Assembly (NCBI GenBank): GCA_017999075.1
Contig: JAGOBX010000285.1
Coordinates: forward strand, 1-5,289
Source of the DNA: Candidatus Babelota bacterium
GTDB taxonomy: Bacteria; JAGOBX01
Direction of reading: 5' to 3'
DNA length: 5,289 nucleotides
The position numbers and the translations under genes were made by a program. Below the pieces are notes generated by a model. The model was given only the letters and a program-made list of their open reading frames with translations. It searched no databases and had not been told where the DNA came from. Within the stretch, counting starts at the first letter, position 1. Each line of letters opens with the position of its first letter. Shown here piece after piece: positions 1 through 5,289 of this stretch.

Positions 1-328
1 GATAACGAATTCGATATTCAAATCTTCAAATATTGAATATACTGTTAACAGCATCAATGATTATGAAAAATTTTCAGAAGTTTCATTAAATAAGATTTCA
101 AATATCGGTACAGGAATTTATTTCAATGACAAACTCAACAAATATAAAATATTCAACATTAACAGACCCGATGCTTATTTCAATTCATCCAATCTTGATT
201 TCATACTTGAAAAATTCACTTCTTTAAAAAAAACATATCCCTTAGAAAAGTATATTCTTGGAAATCTGCTCGTTCTGGCGCTACTTGATTTTATTTTAAT
301 GTATTTTATAAAAAAATATTCAGGATAA
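1..328 (+). CDS. C-terminal part of a membrane-anchored protein, possibly of the vWA/BatA-like type (partial)
   Basis: The second forward frame is open from the left edge to a TAA at 326-328, giving 108 residues with no start; the only in-frame ATG (299-301) lies near the very end, so the gene begins outside the window. The visible part is a polar, Asn-rich, probably beta-rich region (about residues 1-78), then a short linker (YPLEK), one hydrophobic segment (about residues 84-103, containing NLLVLALLDFILMYF) and a short basic tail, KKYSG. This suggests an extracytoplasmic domain held by a C-terminal membrane helix. The order GxY, an NxN-P stretch, a linker and then an LALLDxxL helix recalls the C-terminal ends of large bacterial von Willebrand factor A or glutamine-amidotransferase-like (BatA-type) membrane proteins. 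That family link is inference from general pattern, and the diagnostic domain is out of view. The gene converges on the minus-strand operon. Confidence 0.75.
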   Translation, partial: ITNSIFKSSNIEYTVNSINDYEKFSEVSLNKISNIGTGIYFNDKLNKYKIFNINRPDAYFNSSNLDFILEKFTSLKKTYPLEKYILGNLLVLALLDFILMYFIKKYSG

Positions 329-430
329 TTTTTCATAAAACAAAAATGTTTCCAACCTGAATTCCCGACTTTTCTATAACTATATAAAAAAATCCTGAAA
401 ATACTGTATTTTTTGACACATTATTTTGAA
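329..430. other. Convergent intergenic gap
   Basis: These 102 bases separate the stop codons of two convergent genes. No open frame of note, RNA gene or strong hairpin was seen. The gap contains an AT-only inverted repeat at 398-412 (listed separately). An 8-base inverted repeat (TTCAGGAT at 319-326 and ATCCTGAA at 392-399) starts just inside the end of the plus-strand gene and ends in the gap. A TTGACA-like hexamer at 413-418 on the plus strand has no matching -10 box at normal spacing. The region probably holds transcription ends from both sides. Confidence 0.6.
398..414. terminator. Weak candidate bidirectional terminator
   Basis: AAAATAC (398-404) and GTATTTT (406-412) are perfect inverted repeats around a single T; a realistic hairpin would be AAAATA/TATTTT with a CTG loop. 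On the plus strand the right arm runs into six T bases (409-414). On the minus strand a run of seven T (complement of 386-392) follows a few bases later. The stem has almost no G-C pairs, so it would be weak. The main support is its position between convergent genes. Confidence 0.25.
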
Positions 431-1162
431 TTATTCTTTTTTTAAAGCTTTATTTTTAAAATTTTCGTTCTGCATTATTTTTTTAAACTGAGGGTTTTCC
501 AAAACTTCCATCCAATCATTGTCATCAACCTTTTTCATGAATGAGCGGTCATTTATAATATCCTGTAAATTCCCTGATAAAATTCCTGAATCAGTTTCAT
601 CAGATTCTTTTGCAAGTTCAATGATTTTTTTTCTGAATTCCGGAGACTCTGCAGTCATTTTTATTTTTTTTGCAAGTAAAACAGATTCTTTTATATAATC
701 AGTATCCGGAAGTTTTATTGACGGCGATAGTTTCACATATATTTTCTGAAATTTAGAAGAACCTGTTTTTTTTGTAAAACCCGGTATGCAGTTCAAAATC
801 AGCAGAATTAAATATACAATAAATATTCCTTTACCCAAACCAAACACAGCTCCTGCTGCTCGGTTGGCAAAAGTCAATTGAGCTATAGAAATTATTTTGT
901 TTATAAAATAAGAAATAATTATTACGCAGAAATAAACAATTCCATATACAGCTATAGAGCACACGATTTTCCACAAAAAATAAGGCTGGCTGAATTTAAT
1001 ACAGAAATATAATGCTGCTGAATCAGCAAATAAATATGATGCCGCAGCACCCAAAATAACGGCTGATATATTAAAAATTTCCATTATAATACCGCGTATA
1101 AATCCTGTTACAATTGTTATAAATATAATAATATATAATATTAAATCCAGGTGTTTCAGCAT
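431..1162 (-). CDS. CvpA-family membrane protein with a charged C-terminal extension
   Basis: This 243-residue protein has four hydrophobic segments (about residues 5-23, 29-48, 64-90 and 106-126), followed by a polar tail of about 115 residues. The opening (LDLILYIIIF, then GFIRGIIMEIF) and the NRAAGAVFGLGKG motif at residues 100-112 are the hallmarks of the CvpA family, named after an E. coli protein needed for colicin V production and linked in other work to envelope stress tolerance. The molecular activity is not established. CvpA proteins are often about 160-200 residues, so the tail makes this one long. The tail carries a repeated Phe-centred motif: SKFQK at 136, SPEFRKKI at 173, DRSFMKKV at 205, NPQFKKIM at 223 and NENFKNKA at 232. 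The ATG lies 9 bases after the stop of the HD-GYP gene, and no clear ribosome binding site was seen, so translational coupling is possible. It is the last gene of the apparent operon. Family call is firm; role is unknown. Confidence 0.88.
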   Translation of the reverse strand: MLKHLDLILYIIIFITIVTGFIRGIIMEIFNISAVILGAAASYLFADSAALYFCIKFSQPYFLWKIVCSIAVYGIVYFCVIIISYFINKIISIAQLTFANRAAGAVFGLGKGIFIVYLILLILNCIPGFTKKTGSSKFQKIYVKLSPSIKLPDTDYIKESVLLAKKIKMTAESPEFRKKIIELAKESDETDSGILSGNLQDIINDRSFMKKVDDNDWMEVLENPQFKKIMQNENFKNKALKKE

Positions 1163-1171
1163 AAAATATAA

Positions 1172-2110
1172 TTATTCTGTTTTAAACATATTAATAAAAA
1201 TATGAAGCAAATCTTTATTGAACGAACCTTCCATCTCATTAAGCATAATCCTGAATGCGGGAAATGAGCCTAATGCATTTTTATAACATCTACGGGTGGT
1301 TAACGCGTCAAACACATCGCAAACAGCCACCAATTGAGCTTCAAGAGGAATTTCACTGTAAGGCAGATTGAACGGATATCCTGAACCGTCAAATTTTTCA
1401 TGATGATACATAATGCAGTCTAATATAATTTTTTCTTTCACTTCATGAGATTTAACAATATTCACTCCATATAACGGATGTTTCTTCATTTCATCCCATT
1501 CGTGTTTATCAAGTTTGCCTGGTTTTAACAATACCGCTTTGTCAATACGGGATTTTCCGATATCATGAAGCAAAGCACCTTTAATTAACAACGGAATATT
1601 TTTTTCATCATATCCTGCTAATTTTGCAAAATTGGAAATAATAAGAGAAACGTTCAACGAATGTGTAAGCGTAGAATATTCAAATTGTATAACTTTTAAA
1701 ATATTCTGAAGGTTATAATCGTTATCTTTCAGCAAATCTACGGCTGTTTCAGCAAGAATCTGAACATTATTTTTCAAATCAGTATTGTCCGGAGATTCAA
1801 ATATATTGTTTATAACGATTTTAGAACTTTCATAAAAATATTTATTTTTAATTTCAATCGACAAATCATTATTGTTTTTTAGATTGGAAATATTATTTTT
1901 TATATATTCCAAATATTTCTGATAATCGCTTGCATTAATGTATATTTTTAATTTTTTACTCAACAAGTTCTGTTTGTGTTTTTCGGTAAACGGCAGGTTA
2001 GACGATCTGAATAAAACATAATTTTCTTCATTAAGAATATACAAATTAAAATTTGTAATGCAATCATTAAGAAGCGAATCAATTTCAATCAGCACAAAAC
2101 TATTTTCCAT
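1172..2110 (-). CDS. HD-GYP domain cyclic di-GMP phosphodiesterase
   Basis: This 312-residue cytoplasmic protein has a C-terminal HD-GYP domain (about residues 130-310), a family that hydrolyses cyclic di-GMP to pGpG or GMP at a two- or three-metal centre. Visible motifs in order are H150 (HSLNVS), HDIGK at 182-186, KHP with H211, HHE at 236-238, GSGYP at 242-246 and D265 in VCDVFDAL, then R274 and K277, at the positions of the nucleotide-binding Arg and Lys in characterised members. The glutamate found four residues before the first His in three-metal enzymes is Ser146 here, so a two-metal site is more likely. The N-terminal 95 residues form a separate domain (LFRSS, FTEKH, KIYI, DYQKYLEYI) of a type seen before HD-GYP domains in other bacteria; it is probably regulatory, function unknown. 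No GGDEF, receiver or membrane segment is present. The start is ATG, with a weak AGG at 2123-2125 twelve bases upstream. It follows the TPR gene by 41 bases and precedes the CvpA gene by 9. Confidence 0.93.
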   Translation of the reverse strand: MENSFVLIEIDSLLNDCITNFNLYILNEENYVLFRSSNLPFTEKHKQNLLSKKLKIYINASDYQKYLEYIKNNISNLKNNNDLSIEIKNKYFYESSKIVINNIFESPDNTDLKNNVQILAETAVDLLKDNDYNLQNILKVIQFEYSTLTHSLNVSLIISNFAKLAGYDEKNIPLLIKGALLHDIGKSRIDKAVLLKPGKLDKHEWDEMKKHPLYGVNIVKSHEVKEKIILDCIMYHHEKFDGSGYPFNLPYSEIPLEAQLVAVCDVFDALTTRRCYKNALGSFPAFRIMLNEMEGSFNKDLLHIFINMFKTE

Positions 2111-2151
2111 GTTTCAAAATAACCTGTAATTATTTCCCTTAAAAAGATATC

Positions 2152-3285
2152 TTATTTATAAATAAAATCAAGGCGTTTTAAAATTTCCACAGCATCGGAA
2201 TAATAAACGTCTTTATCGGTATGCTCATCAATAAACTGTTTTAAGAATTTTTTTGCAAGCATTTTATTATTAATCTTATAATATAATTTTCCGATGTTGT
2301 AATAAACTGATTTTATATCAGATGTCAGATTCAATATATTTTCAAACTGTTTAATTGCTTCTTCATAACGATTAGTCAAATCATATAATTCGGCAAGATT
2401 AAAATAGGCCTGAATATGCTTACTGTCATATAAAAGCGCATTTTTATAACATTCCTCAGCTATATCAAACATCTGTTTATTGAAATAAATATATCCGATA
2501 TTGTTCAGCGCCACAGAATTTGTAGGATCTTTTTTAAGCGCATCGCGGAAATAATTTTCAGATTTACCCGTATCATTGATTTTATAAAATAACAATCCTA
2601 ATGCAGTGTCTATATAACCGGAAGGGTATTCTTTTCTTATTTTTTCGAGTTCTACTATCATTTTAAACGATTCATTATTCAGCATGTCTCCGATAATTTT
2701 CACCAACAACGATGCAACATCAGCATTATCTTTATTCATTTTAAATTCTTCAAATACATGTTCATACGCAAGCTGAATATTGTTTAATTTTAAATAAGCA
2801 AGAGCAAGATTAAAGTTTATAAGCGGTTCTTTACTATTTATTACAAGAATTTTCTTGTATATTTCAACAGCTTTATCGATCAGGTTAAGTTTAATATACA
2901 AAAAAGCAAGATTGTTGTATGCAGGAATAAAATCAGGAAATTTTTCGTTTATTTCAATAAAAATTTTTTTTGCGGTATCATAATTTTTCAAATTGACATA
3001 AGCTGTAGCAAGGTTATATTTAACCTGAACGTCATTTTTATTTATATTTTCCGCTTTCTGATAGTATTTCAGGGCGGTTTTGTAATCTTCCTTAATCGAA
3101 TACAAACTTCCTATATTTAAATAAGCATTATAAAAACCAGGGTTCAATTTTACAGCAATGTTATAATGTTCCAGCGCTTTATCAAAATTATAAATTTTAG
3201 TGTAAGCTACTGCAAGATTAAAATTAATTACAGGATCACCCTGATTTTCGTTAAATTTTTTAAGCCAATGATTTACAAGTTCCAT
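2152..3285 (-). CDS. Tetratricopeptide repeat (TPR) protein
   Basis: With the ATG start chosen here the protein has 377 residues. A TTG start at 3300 in the same frame would add five residues (MKNKK); the ATG is preferred because neither start has a clear ribosome binding site. The frame is closed upstream by a TAA between TTG 3300 and an ATG further up. From about residue 17 to 357 the protein is a near-unbroken run of ten 34-residue units with the TPR pattern (NLAxxY, a small residue, then a closing Pro or Asn: for example NFNLAVAYTKIYNFDKALEH near the start and ALNNIGYIYFNKQMFDIAEE later). The sixth unit (about residues 186-223) is degenerate and slightly long. No signal peptide, membrane segment or enzymatic domain is seen, so it should be a cytoplasmic protein-binding superhelix. 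TPR proteins act as scaffolds; the partner is unknown. The product of the next gene upstream also has TPR-like helices. Confidence 0.9.
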   Translation of the reverse strand: MELVNHWLKKFNENQGDPVINFNLAVAYTKIYNFDKALEHYNIAVKLNPGFYNAYLNIGSLYSIKEDYKTALKYYQKAENINKNDVQVKYNLATAYVNLKNYDTAKKIFIEINEKFPDFIPAYNNLAFLYIKLNLIDKAVEIYKKILVINSKEPLINFNLALAYLKLNNIQLAYEHVFEEFKMNKDNADVASLLVKIIGDMLNNESFKMIVELEKIRKEYPSGYIDTALGLLFYKINDTGKSENYFRDALKKDPTNSVALNNIGYIYFNKQMFDIAEECYKNALLYDSKHIQAYFNLAELYDLTNRYEEAIKQFENILNLTSDIKSVYYNIGKLYYKINNKMLAKKFLKQFIDEHTDKDVYYSDAVEILKRLDFIYK

Positions 3286-3332
3286 TTTTTTATTTTTCAA
3301 ACTTTTAATTTATTCAATATACATCGCAAAAA

Positions 3333-4808
3333 TCATTTCACATCAAACCTGTCTTTCAGCAAATCGTATTTCTTCCCTATAATAGGAATATTCCTGAATT
3401 CATCTTTATTTTTAAGTGTCCCATACCTTTCTATATATTTTAATATCATGGTTGATTCAAGCTCTGATATTCCAAGCGCTGATTGAAGTTCCAGCATATC
3501 CGATTTATTAATATTAACAGGCAGACTGATTTGTATATCATTCTTCTGAACTTTAACTGAAGGCAAAACTGAAGACTGCGATTGATTTTCATAAGCCGGA
3601 GAACCCGGAGCAGTGTAATCAGGCTGCCCTATATAAAAATAATCTTTAATCTGATCATATTTCCCGGAAATTCCTGGAATTTTTTTTAAATCATCAAGTC
3701 TGCTGAAATACCCGTAATCTTCCCTGTATTTTATTAAAACCGTTTTATCCATTTCCGTCAATCCTGCAACTGAAGCAAGTTCTTTTTCAGTAACAGTATT
3801 CAAGTTCAATTTATTATCAATAATAATATTTTGAGGCACTGCTATGCCGTTTTCATAATTATATCCGGGCACTTCGTTCTGTAATTTATGTTCAGGAAGC
3901 GGCGGCAAAGGTATTATTTTTCCATGTTCAGAAATATCAGGCTGTTCAATAATAATATCTTTTATCCTTATATCAGAACCATTATCTTTCAACATTGTTC
4001 TATCCTGCTGAATTTTAGTTATTATATCAAGCACCTGATCATTATTTTCACTATTTTTATCAGAGGTCACTGATGTTCCGCCTTGCATTTTTCCATTATT
4101 TTTTGATTCTACAATAATATCTTTTATTATCCTTCCTGATTCACCAGAATTTTTTTTTTCTGTTTCACTGTTTATTATTTTTTCATTTTCCCCTTCTTTA
4201 AACTTTTCTACAGGTTTAAGCCATTCAGGCAGCCTTTCAGTCATCTTATTCTCAACCTGTTCTTTTATTGCATTAAGTTCATCAGTTCCTTCAAACTCAT
4301 AATTTTTATTAATATCCTGAGCTTTATGCTTTTTCGAATTTTCAGCAATTTGTTCCTGCCGTTTATCCTGAATCTCTGTTTTTTCAATTTTTACAGACTC
4401 AGCTTTTTTTTCTTCAACAGAAATATTTTTCTGTTCAGTTTTTTTTAAAGCTTCTTCTTCTTCAATTTTATTTTTATTTTCATCACTTTCAGACGCAGAA
4501 GTTTTTCCCTGATTTCCCGAAATCAAAACAGCCTGTGTCAAATAATAATCCGATTTTTCAGTATCATTTTTTAAAAAATATGCTATGCCGAGCTCTCTGT
4601 TTGCGTCAATATTAGAAGGTTCTATTTTTATTATCTCCAACAATATTTCAAGTTTTTCATCAAGATTCACGCAATTTTTCGCATTATCAAGCATTTTCCC
4701 TATTTTTTCAAAATCATTTTTTTTCAATTCACCGGATATTAAAAACTGATTAAAACCTATAACAAAACTTACTATCAGTACCGCAATACTTTTTTTATTA
4801 ATTTTCAT
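3333..4808 (-). CDS. Secreted TPR and double helix-hairpin-helix (ComEA-like) protein
   Basis: This 491-residue protein starts with a signal-type sequence: basic KINKK, then a hydrophobic core to about residue 24, with no lipobox and no obvious A-x-A cleavage site, so an uncleaved anchor is possible. Residues 32-97 are TPR-like helices. Residues about 100-330 are a low-complexity Lys/Glu/Asn/Ser-rich linker with a PLPPLPE patch (300-306). Two helix-hairpin-helix domains follow, at 334-391 and 431-488; they align without gaps over 58 residues with about 23 identities, sharing N-x-N, EL, KY, YG, IP and KYDxxKDxF. The pattern resembles ComEA-type HHH domains, which bind DNA in competence proteins. 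Here the hairpin glycines are changed (AGLT and PGIS in the first, LGIS and PIIG in the second), so DNA binding is uncertain and a structural role is possible. A strong GGAGG lies 11 bases before the ATG. The gene starts 6 bases after the preceding gene. It carries an A10 tract at 4150-4159. Confidence 0.85.
   Translation of the reverse strand: MKINKKSIAVLIVSFVIGFNQFLISGELKKNDFEKIGKMLDNAKNCVNLDEKLEILLEIIKIEPSNIDANRELGIAYFLKNDTEKSDYYLTQAVLISGNQGKTSASESDENKNKIEEEEALKKTEQKNISVEEKKAESVKIEKTEIQDKRQEQIAENSKKHKAQDINKNYEFEGTDELNAIKEQVENKMTERLPEWLKPVEKFKEGENEKIINSETEKKNSGESGRIIKDIIVESKNNGKMQGGTSVTSDKNSENNDQVLDIITKIQQDRTMLKDNGSDIRIKDIIIEQPDISEHGKIIPLPPLPEHKLQNEVPGYNYENGIAVPQNIIIDNKLNLNTVTEKELASVAGLTEMDKTVLIKYREDYGYFSRLDDLKKIPGISGKYDQIKDYFYIGQPDYTAPGSPAYENQSQSSVLPSVKVQKNDIQISLPVNINKSDMLELQSALGISELESTMILKYIERYGTLKNKDEFRNIPIIGKKYDLLKDRFDVK
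4150..4159 (-). repeat. A10 homopolymer inside the HHH protein gene
   Basis: Ten consecutive A bases on the coding strand encode the end of E217, K218, K219 and the start of N220, in the disordered linker before the HHH domains. Adding one A gives AAA TTC TGG TGA. Losing one gives a frame that stops after seven more codons (GGA TAA). Either slip would yield a protein of about 220 residues without HHH domains. Confidence 0.85.
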
Positions 4809-4814
4809 ATAAAA

Positions 4815-5289
4815 TCAATCCTCCAGTCCTATTGTTTGATTTATATCCTGCCGATTAAATATTTCACGCTGATCCGGCGAATTATTATTATTACTGTCTT
4901 CAAAAACAAGTACCGAAGCCCGTAATTCGCCAATGTTTCCTGCATTAAAAGAAACTTTAAGATTTTTATCTCCGGTTTTTATATTAAAAATAAAATCTTT
5001 TGATTTATTTTTTTTGGTTATCAAATTTATATTTTCAGAACTCGCGCTCTGAGAAAACATCATCAATTCATTAAAAGAGAATAAAAGTTTAATGTTTTTT
5101 TTATTTTTCAAATCATTACAAAACAAATTATATTTTATGGGTTTTCCTATATCAGGTCTGCTTTCATATACAACATTCAAATCAATTCTTGTTTCTGCTT
5201 TTTTCCTTGGTTTTACTGTTTCAGCCGCATTTTTAAACTGAACAATGCTGTTTTTTTTTTTTTTATTTAAAGAATTAAGCTGTCCGGTT
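4815..5289 (-). CDS. C-terminal part of an unrecognised, probably beta-rich protein (partial at right edge)
   Basis: The frame is open from the right edge to a TGA at 4815-4817, giving 157 residues. There is no in-frame ATG in the first half; a TTG at 5178-5180 could be read as a start (121 residues), but the frame continues open to the edge, while the other two minus-strand frames there have stops, so the gene most likely begins outside the window. The first 36 visible residues are Lys-rich (KKKK from the A14 tract, then PRKKAE), resembling a linker. The rest alternates short hydrophobic strands (IDLNVVYES, IKLLFSF, FIFNIKTG, LKVSFNA, ASVLVFED), suggesting a beta-sandwich, and ends in an acidic Asn-rich loop, DSNNNNSPD, with a D-x-N-x-N-x-S-x-D spacing like calcium-binding loops. 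No family was recognised. Its stop lies 6 bases before the secreted HHH protein gene, implying co-expression; an extracytoplasmic location is inference. Confidence 0.7.
   Translation of the reverse strand, partial: TGQLNSLNKKKKNSIVQFKNAAETVKPRKKAETRIDLNVVYESRPDIGKPIKYNLFCNDLKNKKNIKLLFSFNELMMFSQSASSENINLITKKNKSKDFIFNIKTGDKNLKVSFNAGNIGELRASVLVFEDSNNNNSPDQREIFNRQDINQTIGLED
4820..4824 (-). promoter_or_regulatory. Ribosome binding site of the secreted HHH protein gene
   Basis: On the minus strand the sequence reads TGGAGGAT, containing a full GGAGG, 11 bases before the ATG at 4808. It lies inside the last codons of the upstream gene, so translation of the two is probably coupled. It is the only strong Shine-Dalgarno sequence among the starts in this window and supports the chosen start. 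Confidence 0.75.
5251..5264 (-). repeat. A14 homopolymer inside the partial upstream gene
   Basis: Fourteen A bases on the coding strand encode four Lys codons and the first two bases of an Asn codon. With 14 A the frame stays open on both sides. With 15 it meets TAA after five more codons (CAG CAT TGT TCA GTT TAA). With 13 it meets TAA after about a dozen codons. The tract is therefore a candidate site for polymerase slippage or length variation, or for a sequencing error. Confidence 0.85.

Noticed and set aside
319-399. Inverted repeat TTCAGGAT / ATCCTGAA
   Set aside because: Eight bases per arm with a loop of about 65 bases is too weak and too long for a terminator and is plausible by chance.
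413-418. TTGACA hexamer on the plus strand
   Set aside because: No -10-like hexamer lies 16-18 bases downstream, and it would transcribe antisense into the CvpA gene.
2144-2165. AT-only palindromes (AAGATATCTT at 2144-2153 and TTATTTATAAATAA at 2152-2165) at the stop of the TPR gene
   Set aside because: The second is made by the last codons and stop of the TPR gene; A/T palindromes of this size are expected by chance in such DNA, and there is no GC stem or T-tract to support a terminator or operator.
3166-3486. Plus-strand open frame of 106 codons
   Set aside because: It is antisense to the end of the HHH protein gene and the start of the TPR gene, both with clear domains; its product is rich in Phe/Ile and Ser from antisense AT-rich codons and shows no motif.
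3888-4073. Plus-strand open frame of 61 codons
   Set aside because: It lies antisense to the linker of the HHH protein gene, with no ribosome binding site or recognisable product.
4815-5180. Complete 121-residue gene starting at TTG 5180
   Set aside because: The frame stays open to the right edge, no ribosome binding site was seen at this TTG, and the upstream residues look like coding sequence, so it is treated as the end of a longer gene.

Overview
The window is strongly AT-rich (by eye roughly 25-30% GC; 16 of the first 60 bases are G or C). It uses TGA and TAA as stops and shows no internal TGA, so the standard bacterial code fits. The mix of a CvpA-type membrane protein, an HD-GYP phosphodiesterase, tetratricopeptide proteins and a secreted helix-hairpin-helix protein suggests a low-GC free-living or host-associated bacterium that signals with cyclic di-GMP. 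The lineage cannot be fixed from these sequences alone.

Layout: bases 1-328 hold the 3' end of a plus-strand gene encoding a membrane-anchored protein. A 102-base convergent gap (329-430) follows. Everything from 431 to the right edge is one minus-strand block of five closely spaced genes. In transcription order (right to left) these are: the C-terminal part of an unrecognised protein that runs off the right edge (4815-5289); a secreted TPR plus double helix-hairpin-helix protein (3333-4808); a cytoplasmic protein made almost entirely of ten TPR units (2152-3285, or 3300 if a TTG start is used); an HD-GYP domain protein (1172-2110); and a CvpA-family membrane protein with a long C-terminal extension (431-1162). 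Gaps between them are 6, 47, 41 and 9 bases, and no convincing internal promoter or terminator was seen, so an operon is likely.

How they might work together is inference: a secreted or periplasmic scaffold (HHH/TPR), a cytoplasmic TPR scaffold, a c-di-GMP hydrolase and a multi-span membrane protein are transcribed together, as would suit an envelope- or surface-related function. No known named system was recognised. The most unusual points are the secreted protein with two diverged ComEA-like HHH domains, long A-tracts inside coding sequence (A14 and A10) where a one-base slip in either direction meets a stop within a few to a dozen or so codons, and a repeated Phe-Lys motif in the CvpA tail. 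No RNA genes, CRISPR arrays, insertion sequences or origins were seen.
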